The notes below the pieces were generated by a model. That model ran no database searches, had not been told where the DNA came from, and worked only from the letters and a program-made list of their open reading frames with translations. A stretch of DNA of 64,000 bases from FEN-1088 sp031407985 (GTDB taxonomy: Bacteria; Myxococcota_A; Polyangia; Fen-1088), in the NCBI GenBank assembly GCA_031407985.1, contig JANOJB010000130.1, positions 13,931 through 77,930 on the forward strand. Direction: 5' to 3'. The stretch's first letter is position 1. Each line of letters starts with the position of its first letter. The position numbers and the translations under genes are program-made. This document shows positions 54,375 through 63,098 of this stretch, piece by piece.

Positions 54375-56009
54375 ATGGTTTCGCAGCGATACCGCTGGCG
54401 CCGCACCTTGCTGGGCACGTTAGCCCTGCTGGCCAGCATTGCCGTGCTGTTGTTCGGGGCCGTCTGGCTGTTGGATTTTTTCTATCTGCACACCCGACAC
54501 CCATCCGACGTGGGACCGCTGACGCGCCTCTTCACCTTTGATCCCGATACCCTTCAAAACGCGCTGGGCAACCTGGCGCAGATCATCGCGGCGGTGCTGG
54601 GTATCGCCATCACGGTGGTTTCGATCGTGGTGCAACTGGCGGCTACCCGGTACACCCCTCGCGTCGCCGACATGTTCTTCCGCGATCGGACCAACCTGGC
54701 GGTCATGGGATTTTTCGTGGTCGCTTGCATCGACGCCGTCTGGGTCAGTCTGTCGGTCAGCCGCGACTACGTCCCGGTGGCGACAGTGGTGGCCACCGTC
54801 GCCATCGTGACCGCCAGTTTGCTGGCGTTGATCCCCTACTTCGCGTACGTGTTCGACTTCCTGGATCCAGAAAAGGTCATCGCCCGCATCGGGCAGCAGA
54901 CGTTGCAAAACGCTCTGGGCCGGCACGCCGAGGCTGATTTGGAGACCCGCCAGGGGCAGACGGTCACCAGCATGGAGCAACTGGCGGATATCGCGGTCAA
55001 CGCACTGACACAAAAGGACAAGGTGATTGCGTCCGACGCCATCTCGGCTTTGCGCCGGGTCATCGTCGAGTACCTACCCCGAAAATCTAGTCTTTCGGCC
55101 GCTTGGTTCGAGATTGGCCCGGAGCTCCGGGACAACCCCGACCTGGTGGCACTGGCCCCCGACTCGGTAAGAGATCTGGCGAACGCACGGATCTGGTTGG
55201 AATGGAAAGGCCTACGCCAATTGCGTGGTGTGTTCGATGAGGCCCTGAAGTCGATGCCACAGATGGCGCACGTGGTTGCGATCGAGACCCGCTATATCGG
55301 CGAGGCAGCACTTGTCTCTTTAGATCAAGCGGTTCTGTCGCTGACCGTGAAGTTCATGAACACATACCTTCGGGCCGCGCTGAACGCACGCGACGTCGGC
55401 ACCGCCTATAATGTGCTGAACCAGTACCGCCAACTGGCGGAGGTCCTGCTTCGCGCCCGCGACCCACAAGCGGTCGCGCAACTGGCCCAGATCGCGGCCC
55501 ACTTCAAGTACTACGCGCAGCTGGCCCACGGAATGGGGCTGGGCTTCGTAACCGAGACGGCAGCCTACGACCTGGGCGCCCTGTGCGAACTGGCGAGCCA
55601 GATCGATTCATCTGCCCAGGATCGCCTACTGGCTACGTTTCTGGAGATCGACAAAGAAGCCGAGAACACGGCCGAGGAAAAGGCACTGCGTGGGGTCCGC
55701 AAGGCGCAGGCCAAGCTGGCGGCGTACTATCTTCTCGCGGGGGCCGTATCTCGTGCCCGGCAGATTCATGACGACATGGCCCAAGAAACCCCCGACCGCC
55801 TTCGCTCAATTCGGGACGAAATGCTGTCCATCACATCCAAGGATTTCTGGGAAATCATCGATCGTGGAACAAACTTCGACTACGTCGACGACGATCGAAA
55901 GACCAAGCTTCGTGAGTTTTTTGACTGGTTCCCTGAACTCAATGGCGTCGGTGTGGCACGAGCCGTCGCCTCATCGGCGCGTGGCCCCCTGCCCGCGGAA
56001 GGTTCATGA
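54375..56009 (+). CDS. DUF2254 family membrane protein
   Basis: A 544-residue inner-membrane protein. Four TMs are in the first 165 residues (TLALLASIAVLLFGAVWLLDFF, IIAAVLGIAITVVSIVVQLAA shortened, FFVVACIDAVWVSL, ATVVATVAIVTASLLALIPYF), then a cytoplasmic helical domain. Hydrophobicity pattern and VVQLAATRYTPR match the DUF2254 proteins (function unknown; some seem to be stress or cell-envelope related). The ATG at 54375 was chosen over an open frame to 54219 that overlaps coaX. The next gene starts two bases after its stop, so they probably form a transcript. Confidence 0.8.
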   Translation: MVSQRYRWRRTLLGTLALLASIAVLLFGAVWLLDFFYLHTRHPSDVGPLTRLFTFDPDTLQNALGNLAQIIAAVLGIAITVVSIVVQLAATRYTPRVADMFFRDRTNLAVMGFFVVACIDAVWVSLSVSRDYVPVATVVATVAIVTASLLALIPYFAYVFDFLDPEKVIARIGQQTLQNALGRHAEADLETRQGQTVTSMEQLADIAVNALTQKDKVIASDAISALRRVIVEYLPRKSSLSAAWFEIGPELRDNPDLVALAPDSVRDLANARIWLEWKGLRQLRGVFDEALKSMPQMAHVVAIETRYIGEAALVSLDQAVLSLTVKFMNTYLRAALNARDVGTAYNVLNQYRQLAEVLLRARDPQAVAQLAQIAAHFKYYAQLAHGMGLGFVTETAAYDLGALCELASQIDSSAQDRLLATFLEIDKEAENTAEEKALRGVRKAQAKLAAYYLLAGAVSRARQIHDDMAQETPDRLRSIRDEMLSITSKDFWEIIDRGTNFDYVDDDRKTKLREFFDWFPELNGVGVARAVASSARGPLPAEGS

Positions 56010-56010
56010 A

Positions 56011-56727
56011 ATGAGACAATCCTATGATTCGAGACAGATCCCGTCGCTGGCCCCACGAAGGGGTATGGCCGCCGTCGTAGCCGCCGTGGGCGCGACCTTG
56101 GTGGTCGCTGGTTGCGGTGGCGGTCTGAAGTATACGGTCGACGACGCGGTGCTGGATCCTGTGTCAGCCGCGGAACGCCAAGGCGTTTTCGAGGCACGAA
56201 AGGAAGCCGAGATCGCGGAGGGCGAACGACGAACCGCCAACAACCAGCTTGAGTCCCTGGCGCGGGACACCGATATCGCGAAGAAGGAAAAGGAACAGGC
56301 CCAGCTGGAAATCGAGAAAACCCTTTCCGAACAAGAGGGAGCCAAAGCCTCGCGAGACGAAAATCAGGCCAATGCGGCCGCGTACAACAAGGAGAAAGCA
56401 GATCTGGGTCTCAAGGTGGTGGAAGCCAAGATTGAGTGGCTTGTGCAGAAAAAGGACTGGCTCAAGCAGTCCCTGACCGCCGCCGAAGCCCACGTCGAGG
56501 CCGCCAAGGCCCGCGTCGAGTTCGAGAAAGCCAAGGTCGCCAAACAAAAAGGAATCAAACCCGCCGACGATTTCGACCCGTCCAACTACGAGGGGCAATG
56601 GAAGAGCAAGAACTCGGACTGGCAGTCAGAGAAGAAGGATGCCGAATCCGAGGAGAAGGACACGAAGAAGAAGGAAGAGCAGTGGAAGGAGCTGGCCGCG
56701 CAGCTCGGAAAGATCAAGGGAGGCTGA
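56011..56727 (+). CDS. Coiled-coil lipoprotein
   Basis: A 238-residue lipoprotein: lipobox VAGC (Cys35) after a hydrophobic AAVVAAVGATLVV. The mature part is almost all charged helix (Glu/Lys/Ala heptads from residue 55 to 238), suggesting a long coiled coil anchored in a membrane. No family recognised. Its ATG is two bases after the DUF2254 stop, in the sequence CATGAAATGAG, and AAGG lies upstream. Likely works with the DUF2254 protein or as a periplasmic spacer. Confidence 0.72.
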   Translation: MRQSYDSRQIPSLAPRRGMAAVVAAVGATLVVAGCGGGLKYTVDDAVLDPVSAAERQGVFEARKEAEIAEGERRTANNQLESLARDTDIAKKEKEQAQLEIEKTLSEQEGAKASRDENQANAAAYNKEKADLGLKVVEAKIEWLVQKKDWLKQSLTAAEAHVEAAKARVEFEKAKVAKQKGIKPADDFDPSNYEGQWKSKNSDWQSEKKDAESEEKDTKKKEEQWKELAAQLGKIKGG

Positions 56728-56820
56728 GGTCGCACCGGTGAGTCCAACGCTTCGCGTCTGTATCGATACTGGGGTCTTAGCCTCCGGCCTGCCGCGCTGT
56801 TCAGGGCAAGACGGCTCGAC

Positions 56821-56826
56821 TACAGT
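56821..56826 (+). promoter_or_regulatory. Possible -10 box for the REC-GAF-HD-GYP gene
   Basis: TACAGT, 24 bases before the TTG start at 56851, with TGTTCA 17 bases upstream as a poor -35. Tentative. Confidence 0.3.
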
Positions 56827-56850
56827 TGAATTTTCGCGAGGATTCGCAGC

Positions 56851-58476
56851 TTGAGTGCCCCGATCAACCGTGACGCCGTTCGGGAAGCCGTCGCCGAGAA
56901 GGTGGCCGAAGAGGCCGGCCCACCGGCTGAGTACATCCCTCACCCGGACAATCCCAGAATTCTGGTCGTTGACGACGAGAAGGTCATCCGGGAGATTCTG
57001 TCGGACTTTCTGAAAGAGGAAGGTTACGCCGTCACCACCGTCGAGGATGGTGCCGCCGCGATCGAGGAGTTGCACCGATCCAGCTACAACCTGGTCATCT
57101 CTGACTTGAAGATGCCGAAGATGGGGGGTCTTGAGCTGGTCCAACAGATCACCGAGGAGAGTCTACCGGTCCTGACCGTCATCATGACCGGCTTCGGGAC
57201 GGTGGAGACCGCGATCGAGGCGATGAAGCGCGGTGCCTACGATTACATCCTGAAGCCCTTCAAGGTGGAGGAGGTCGTGCACATCGTGCAGCGGGGCCTT
57301 GACCGACAGCGGCTCCAGCACGAGAACATCCGGCTGAAGGACGCGCTGTCGATTTACCGCATCAGCGAGGCCATCGCGACCTCGCTTTCCGTGGACACGG
57401 TACTGGATTTGGTCCTCGACGCGACGCTGGAAGCGGTGGACGCGGATGTCGTCAGCCTTCTGTTGGAGGATCCCCAGCGCGAGGGTCGTTTCACCGAGCG
57501 GATGCGCAAGGTATCGGAACGTCAGAACGCCGACATGCACGCCCCCATGCTGAAGTTGGACGAGGTCCTGCCTGTGTTTCGTGATGACCGCCCGCTGCTG
57601 GTGCACGGCAGCCGCGCGAATCAGTTTCTGGAACAGCCACCGGCGCCCCTGTCGAGGCAACTGGTCAGCTTTTGTTCGATCCCGCTGAAGCTCAAGGGTC
57701 GCATCATCGGGATGCTGAACGTGTATAGCTACACGCGCGGCGCGAAGTTCAGCGAGGGTCAGCGAAAGATGCTGTATGTCCTTGGCAGCCGCGCCGCTGT
57801 TTCGATCGAAAATGCGCGGCTATACGAAAACCTTGTCGACGCGAACAAGGATCTGACGGCCGCCAACGTCTCGTTGGAAGAGAATTTCAAACAGAGCATC
57901 ATCGGCTTCGCGCACGCGCTTGAGGAATCCGATCGCTACACACGTGGGCACTCCGAACGCGTGGCGCTGTATGCGCGTTTGATCGCAATCGGCCTGAGAC
58001 TGAATGAGCCCGACATCGCCACCGTCGTCAAGGTGGGGTTGATGCACGATGTCGGCAAAATCGGCATTCGCAACGACAAGCTCAACAAACCCGGCAAGCT
58101 GACGCCCGAGGAACTGGCGATGTTCCGATCGCACCCCGCGAAGGGCAAACGCATCCTGGAACCAATTCCGTTCATGCGGGATATCGTCCCCGGTTGTTAC
58201 TGCCACCACGAGGCGTGGGATGGCTCGGGATATCCGCAGGGGCTAATGGCCGACAACATTCCGCTGATCGGCCGCATCGTGGCTGTGGCCGACGCCTACG
58301 ACGCCATGACGTCCGACCGCGCGTACCGAAAAGCGCTGCCCCACGAGGTCGCCTGCGGCGAGCTGGAGCGCTGCTCAGGAGTTCAGTTCGATCCCGAGAT
58401 CGTCCCGGTCTTTCTGTTCCAGATCGAGGAATTTCGGAAGGCCGAGGCAACCGCCGGACGATTCATCCCGCGCTGA
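56851..58476 (+). CDS. Response regulator with REC, GAF and HD-GYP domains
   Basis: A 541-residue two-component output protein that probably hydrolyses cyclic di-GMP. REC: acidic pair D41-D42 in ILVVDDEKVIRE, phosphoacceptor D85 in LVISDLKMP, Lys in LKPF. A GAF-like sensor follows at about 160-330 (IATSLSVDTVLDLVLDATLEAVDADVV, shortened). HD-GYP is at about 340-541 with LMHDVGKIG and HHEAWDGSGYP, both catalytic motifs intact. Start is a TTG with GAGGAT eight or so bases upstream. No histidine kinase nearby. Following the DUF2254/lipoprotein pair at 123 bases, it may have its own promoter. Confidence 0.93.
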   Translation: MSAPINRDAVREAVAEKVAEEAGPPAEYIPHPDNPRILVVDDEKVIREILSDFLKEEGYAVTTVEDGAAAIEELHRSSYNLVISDLKMPKMGGLELVQQITEESLPVLTVIMTGFGTVETAIEAMKRGAYDYILKPFKVEEVVHIVQRGLDRQRLQHENIRLKDALSIYRISEAIATSLSVDTVLDLVLDATLEAVDADVVSLLLEDPQREGRFTERMRKVSERQNADMHAPMLKLDEVLPVFRDDRPLLVHGSRANQFLEQPPAPLSRQLVSFCSIPLKLKGRIIGMLNVYSYTRGAKFSEGQRKMLYVLGSRAAVSIENARLYENLVDANKDLTAANVSLEENFKQSIIGFAHALEESDRYTRGHSERVALYARLIAIGLRLNEPDIATVVKVGLMHDVGKIGIRNDKLNKPGKLTPEELAMFRSHPAKGKRILEPIPFMRDIVPGCYCHHEAWDGSGYPQGLMADNIPLIGRIVAVADAYDAMTSDRAYRKALPHEVACGELERCSGVQFDPEIVPVFLFQIEEFRKAEATAGRFIPR

Positions 58477-58604
58477 CGGACGTCCACCGCAACACCGCGT
58501 CGGCCCGTCGCCTGTGGCTCCGGCCAAGGACCACGAAGAAACCGGCCGCCAGAAACCGGAGAACAGACAGCGCGCGGTTCTTACCATTCGCCCCCCAATT
58601 AGGT

Positions 58605-58610
58605 GATAAT
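58605..58610 (+). promoter_or_regulatory. GATAAT -10 box before the TPR gene
   Basis: GATAAT ends eight bases before the ATG at 58619. No Shine-Dalgarno between (GGCGCGCG). No convincing -35. Confidence 0.35.
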
Positions 58611-58618
58611 GGCGCGCG

Positions 58619-59626
58619 ATGGCACTCTCGTTTTCCCATAGGCGATCGTTGGCGGCGGTGACGATCTCTCTGTTCGTCCTTCCCGTGCTGGTCTCCACAT
58701 CCGTCCTTGTCTTTTCCTGTGGACCGGCGCGCGCGGAAGACAAGACGGCGGCGCGCGATCACTGGGAACGGGGCACCAAGTTCTATGATCTTGGTAAGTA
58801 CGACGACGCGATTCGAGAATTCGAAGCGGCCTACGAAGCGAAGGGCGATCCGGCATTCCTGTACAACTTGGCCCAGTCACACAGGTTGGCAGGACACGTC
58901 GGTGATTCGCTGAGGTTCTACAAGACCTACCTGCGCTATGTTCCAAAGGCTCCCAACCGGGCTGACATCGAGGAGCGCATCAAAGAGCTGGAAAAGATTG
59001 TCGCCGAACGGCCCTCGACAGATTCCGCGGGAACCACGACGCCGCCCCCGAGCGTGTCCGCGACCTCGGGTGGCCAGACGGTTCCATCGCCCGGCATTGC
59101 CCCCTCGACTCAGTTTCCGCCTCCCACGGGTTCTGGCGTTGTTCCAGGTCAGACCGGCACGGGTGCACAACCTCCCCCCGGCCAAGGTTCCGTACCCGGG
59201 GCGGGCGGGCCTTTTGATCATCAACAGCCGATGGGAGCCGTTCCAGGAACGCAATATCCCGTTGCCCCCCTGTCCGAACCAGCTCCGGTGCCGCAGGCAT
59301 CGGGTCGCAAGACGGCAGGCATCACTATCGCCGCCATCGGAGGGGGCGTAGTCGTGGTCGGTGCTGTTTTCGGCCTGATCGCGCGGAGCCAGTCCAAGAA
59401 GGTCGAGAACGCCGACCGTTTCGACCCAGCGGCCGAGAGCTGGGGCAAAACTTCCGAGACATTGCAGTGGGTGGGCTACGGCGTTGGAGCCGCCGCCGCC
59501 ATCACGGGCGTCATTCTCTACGCCACGGCACCGCGACCGCTTGAAGCGGTGGCGCCACCGCAAGTCGCCATCGCACCGCTCGTCGGATCCAACTCGGGGG
59601 GCGCCCTCTTGCGGGTGAGTTTCTGA
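58619..59626 (+). CDS. TPR protein with two TMs
   Basis: A 335-residue protein. A signal peptide or signal anchor (VTISLFVLPVLVSTSVLVFS) is followed by a short TPR block (about 45-120: WERGTKFYDLGKYDDAIREF, AFLYNLAQSHRLAGH), a Pro/Gly/Thr-rich linker (about 130-225), a TM (about 229-250) and a second TM near 283-302. The layout is common in myxobacteria. Function unknown. Its TGA overlaps the ATG of the next gene by one base. Confidence 0.78.
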   Translation: MALSFSHRRSLAAVTISLFVLPVLVSTSVLVFSCGPARAEDKTAARDHWERGTKFYDLGKYDDAIREFEAAYEAKGDPAFLYNLAQSHRLAGHVGDSLRFYKTYLRYVPKAPNRADIEERIKELEKIVAERPSTDSAGTTTPPPSVSATSGGQTVPSPGIAPSTQFPPPTGSGVVPGQTGTGAQPPPGQGSVPGAGGPFDHQQPMGAVPGTQYPVAPLSEPAPVPQASGRKTAGITIAAIGGGVVVVGAVFGLIARSQSKKVENADRFDPAAESWGKTSETLQWVGYGVGAAAAITGVILYATAPRPLEAVAPPQVAIAPLVGSNSGGALLRVSF

Positions 59627-60273
59627 TGAGCCATTCGTGTCTTGTTCCCATGGGTATCGCGATGATGGCGTTCCTGACCGCCGCCGCCGGCTGCAAGTAC
59701 GATCCCCAACCAGGGGAAGGGGCCTTGGGCTGCAGCATCGCGGGAGAGTGCCCGGAAGGTTATTCGTGCCGCGTCAACGGCTTCTGTTACTCCACGGGTA
59801 GTGGACCCATGGACGCCGGGGCGTCAGCCGACGCGGGGCTTGGGGGGGATGCGGTCCCGGCCGCGATCCTGAACCGATACATCGGCGAATGGACTCTCGG
59901 TGTCACCTCTATGGTGGAAACCAATTGCGACGACGGCTTCTCAAATACCTCATTGCTCAGTCCGGCAGGCAGTCCCTCGACCATGACCATCGCACCGGGC
60001 ACGCCGGGAGTCTCGGACCTGGATTCCTTTTGGCTCTGCGCTCTCTCCCTCCGGATGGACGCCACCGGCGCCCACCTTTTCGACGCCAACCCCACCTGTT
60101 CCGACGATTCGGCCGATCCGGCCAACACCTGGACGGCGACGCGTTTCGACGTCGTTACGACCAACGGCCTGACGGGTATGCACAACGCCTTTTACAACCG
60201 GGTCGACCAGTACGCCGCAGGCAAAGTGGTGCAATGCACCCAGACTGTCCGGGCTCCCCTGATCAAGAACTAG
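59626..60273 (+). CDS. Cysteine-containing lipoprotein
   Basis: A 215-residue predicted lipoprotein: hydrophobic MGIAMMAFLTAAAGC with Cys23 as lipidation site. A mature N-terminus (GCSIAGECPEGYSCRVNGFCY) has an EGF-like spread of cysteines, then an Ala/Gly/Asp linker and a globular C-terminal part containing further Cys (ETNCDDG, WLCAL, PTCSDD, VQCTQT). Start codon overlaps the upstream stop by one base (translational coupling). No family identified; this organisation (Cys-rich GECPEGYSC head) is frequent in myxobacterial lipoproteins. Confidence 0.72.
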   Translation: MSHSCLVPMGIAMMAFLTAAAGCKYDPQPGEGALGCSIAGECPEGYSCRVNGFCYSTGSGPMDAGASADAGLGGDAVPAAILNRYIGEWTLGVTSMVETNCDDGFSNTSLLSPAGSPSTMTIAPGTPGVSDLDSFWLCALSLRMDATGAHLFDANPTCSDDSADPANTWTATRFDVVTTNGLTGMHNAFYNRVDQYAAGKVVQCTQTVRAPLIKN

Positions 60274-60357
60274 TGCCCAGGGCACCTTTGCTCCGTATCG
60301 CCCGCCGAGCGATCGTGGTTTTCGCAGCAATTGTGCGGCCGGTTTCCGACGGAGATT

Positions 60358-60366
60358 TGGTATAAC
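60358..60366 (+). promoter_or_regulatory. Extended -10 promoter element ahead of gyrA
   Basis: TGG-TATAAC: TGN extension plus hexamer 60361-60366, ending eight bases before the gyrA ATG. No -35 at the right distance and no ribosome site, so gyrA mRNA may be almost leaderless. Confidence 0.4.
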
Positions 60367-60374
60367 CCCGCCCG

Positions 60375-63050
60375 ATGAGCGCTGACGGCGCACCCCCTTT
60401 CGCAGGTATTCGAATCCCGATCGCCATCGAGGAGGAGATGAAGTCCGCCTTCATGGATTACGCGATGAGCGTAATCGTGTCGCGGGCGCTTCCCGACGTG
60501 CGTGATGGTCTCAAGCCGGTGCACCGGCGGATCCTGTACACGCAGCACCTGAACAACAACGTGTGGAACCGCGCGTACATCAAGTGTGCGCGCGTGGTCG
60601 GGGAGGTTCTGGGACGGTTTCACCCGCATGGGGATACGGCCGCTTACGACGCCTTGGTCCGCCTGGCCCAGGACTTCGCGATGCGCTACATGCTCATCGA
60701 CGGGCAGGGAAATTTCGGCAGCGTCGACGGCGATCCCCCGGCCGCCTACCGATACACCGAGTGTCGGATGGAAAGAATCGGCGGCGAATTGCTAGCCGAC
60801 ATCGACAAAGAGACTGTCGACTTCAAGCCCAACTACGACGACAAGGAAGTCGAACCGACGGTGCTTCCGGCGCGATTCCCCAACCTGCTGGTGAATGGGG
60901 CCGCCGGGATCGCGGTCGGGATGGCGACCAACATTCCGCCTCACAACCTGGGCGAAATCATCGACGCCACCATCGCTTTGGTGCGAAAGCCCGAAATCAC
61001 AGTCGACGAACTGTGGGAAATGGTCCCCGGTCCCGATTTTCCCACCGGCGGCATCATCTGCGGTCGCGGCGGTATTCGGCAGGCCTATGAAACCGGCCGT
61101 GGCAGCCTGCTGATGCGGGCACGGACGACCATCGAGGAACATCCGAAAACCGGGCGACGATCGATCGTCGCCACCGAAATCCCCTATCAGGTCAACAAAG
61201 CCAAGCTGATCGAAAAGATCGCCGAACTGGTCCGTGACAAACGCATCGACGGCATCTCCGACATGCGCGACGAATCCGACCGCGACGGCATGCGTATCGT
61301 CATTGAGTTGAAGAAAGACGCGGTGCCCGAGGTCGTCCAGAACAACCTGTGGAAGATGACCCCGCTGCAGGAATCGTTCGGCATCAACATGCTGGCCATC
61401 GTCGACGGCCGACCGCAGTTGTTGTCCCTGAAACAATCCCTGACGCATTTTCTGGCTCACAGGCGGGATGTCGTCACGCGCCGGACCATCTACGACCTGC
61501 GCATCGCCCGCGACCGGATGCACATTCTCGAGGGTCTAAAGATCGCCGTCGACAACATCGACGCCGTGATCGATCTGATCCGTTCATCGAAGGATGTCGA
61601 AACCGCGAAGACGGGCCTGATGGAAACCCTTGATCTGTCCGCCCGGCAAGCCCAGGCCATCCTGGACATGCGTCTAGCGAAGTTGACCGGTCTGGAGCGA
61701 GAGGCGCTGGTCACCGAAATGAAGGAACTGGCGGTGTTGATCGGGCGCCTGGACGAGATCCTGGGCAGCGAGACGATCCTGATGGCCGTGATCGTGACCG
61801 AATTGGAAGCGGTCAAGTCAGCCTACGCCGACGCGCGCCGCACCGAAATCTCCGACTACATCGCCGACATCGACATCGAGGACATGATCGCCCCCGAGGA
61901 GATGGTCGTCACGGTCACCCACGGGGGCTACGTCAAGCGAAACCCGAAGAATCAGTACCGGGCGCAAAGACGCGGCGGGCGGGGCATTACGGGCGCCGCT
62001 ACTCACGAGGAGGACTTCGTCGCCCAACTTTTCGTCGCGTCCACGCACGACACGCTGTTGATGTTCACCAGCAAAGGCCGGGCGTATTCCAAGAAGGTTT
62101 GGGAGGTGCCGCAAGCGGGGCGAACGGCGAAGGGCAAGGCGTTCGTCAACTTGTTGCCGCTTCAGCAAGACGAGCGGGTCGTGGCCCTGCTTCCTGTTCG
62201 CGATTTTTCGGAAGGGGCGTTCGTAGTCATGGCGACGCGCCGGGGCGCGATCAAGAAGACGTCGCTGGCGGCGTTCGGCAACATTCGTGTTTCGGGAATC
62301 ATCGCGCTGTCGTTCGCGGACAAGGACGATCTGGTGGCGGTGCGCATCACTGAAGGGGCGTCCGATCTGCTGCTGGGTACGCGAAACGGTTGGGCGATTC
62401 GCTTCCGCGAGGAGAATGTCCGTCCCATGGGCCGCACGGCACGCGGGGTGCGTGGTATCCGGCTGCGGGAAAGCGACGAGGTGGTCGGGATGGGGGTCAT
62501 TCCGCGCGAGATCTCGGTGACGTTGCTGACCGTCTGCGAGAAGGGCTACGGAAAACGAACCCCGACCGCCGACTACCCGATCAAGAACCGCGGAGGCAAA
62601 GGGGTCATCACCATCAAGACCAGCGATCGGAACGGCAAGGTCGTTGCGTTGCGCATCGTCACCGACGACGACGATCTGATGATTATTACCGACGGAGGCA
62701 AGCTGATCCGCATGCCGGTGGACGGCATCCCCACCATCGGTCGCAATACCCAGGGCGTCCGTCTGATTCGTCTGGACGAAACCGAGCGGGTTGTCGCCAT
62801 GGAGCGCATGGCCGAGAAGGAAGAGGGTGAGCGGGTGGAATCACCCGAGGTCGCAGCCGCCCGCGCCGAGTCGCAAGCCGAACCGTTGGCGGAAGAGGAT
62901 CTCGGGGAGGAAGCATCCGCCGCGGACGACGACGGGGAGGACGCCGAAGACCAACCCGATCCGGAGCCCGGGGAGCCAACTGATTCAGGGGACGGTTCGG
63001 ACAACGGCTCCGACAACGGGCCGGCCGGCGGCGGACCCGGAGCAAACTAG
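60375..63050 (+). CDS. gyrA: DNA gyrase subunit A
   Basis: An 891-residue type II topoisomerase subunit that introduces negative supercoils with GyrB. The catalytic Tyr127 is in AAYRYTECRM; the quinolone-determining region reads GRFHPHGDTAAYDALVRLAQ (residue 88, E. coli Ser83 position, is Thr; D92 matches Asp87). The GyrA box is AQRRGGRGITG, which separates GyrA from ParC, and is followed by five or six C-terminal beta-propeller repeats. The last ~80 residues are very acidic (EE, DDD, EDAED) and end in Gly/Asn. No gyrB in the window. Close extended -10 box and hemL 48 bases downstream. Confidence 0.96.
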   Translation: MSADGAPPFAGIRIPIAIEEEMKSAFMDYAMSVIVSRALPDVRDGLKPVHRRILYTQHLNNNVWNRAYIKCARVVGEVLGRFHPHGDTAAYDALVRLAQDFAMRYMLIDGQGNFGSVDGDPPAAYRYTECRMERIGGELLADIDKETVDFKPNYDDKEVEPTVLPARFPNLLVNGAAGIAVGMATNIPPHNLGEIIDATIALVRKPEITVDELWEMVPGPDFPTGGIICGRGGIRQAYETGRGSLLMRARTTIEEHPKTGRRSIVATEIPYQVNKAKLIEKIAELVRDKRIDGISDMRDESDRDGMRIVIELKKDAVPEVVQNNLWKMTPLQESFGINMLAIVDGRPQLLSLKQSLTHFLAHRRDVVTRRTIYDLRIARDRMHILEGLKIAVDNIDAVIDLIRSSKDVETAKTGLMETLDLSARQAQAILDMRLAKLTGLEREALVTEMKELAVLIGRLDEILGSETILMAVIVTELEAVKSAYADARRTEISDYIADIDIEDMIAPEEMVVTVTHGGYVKRNPKNQYRAQRRGGRGITGAATHEEDFVAQLFVASTHDTLLMFTSKGRAYSKKVWEVPQAGRTAKGKAFVNLLPLQQDERVVALLPVRDFSEGAFVVMATRRGAIKKTSLAAFGNIRVSGIIALSFADKDDLVAVRITEGASDLLLGTRNGWAIRFREENVRPMGRTARGVRGIRLRESDEVVGMGVIPREISVTLLTVCEKGYGKRTPTADYPIKNRGGKGVITIKTSDRNGKVVALRIVTDDDDLMIITDGGKLIRMPVDGIPTIGRNTQGVRLIRLDETERVVAMERMAEKEEGERVESPEVAAARAESQAEPLAEEDLGEEASAADDDGEDAEDQPDPEPGEPTDSGDGSDNGSDNGPAGGGPGAN

Positions 63051-63098
63051 GGCAGAGACGAACCTAGCGGGGCCAGGTACACTAGGAAGACCTCCCGC

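Noticed and set aside
60636..60638. Thr at the E. coli Ser83 position of GyrA as resistance mutation
   Set aside because: Thr at this site is a natural variant in susceptible species such as Pseudomonas aeruginosa; nothing suggests selection.
60375..63050. ParC instead of GyrA
   Set aside because: The AQRRGGRG box is typical of GyrA; ParC has no equally conserved GyrA box.
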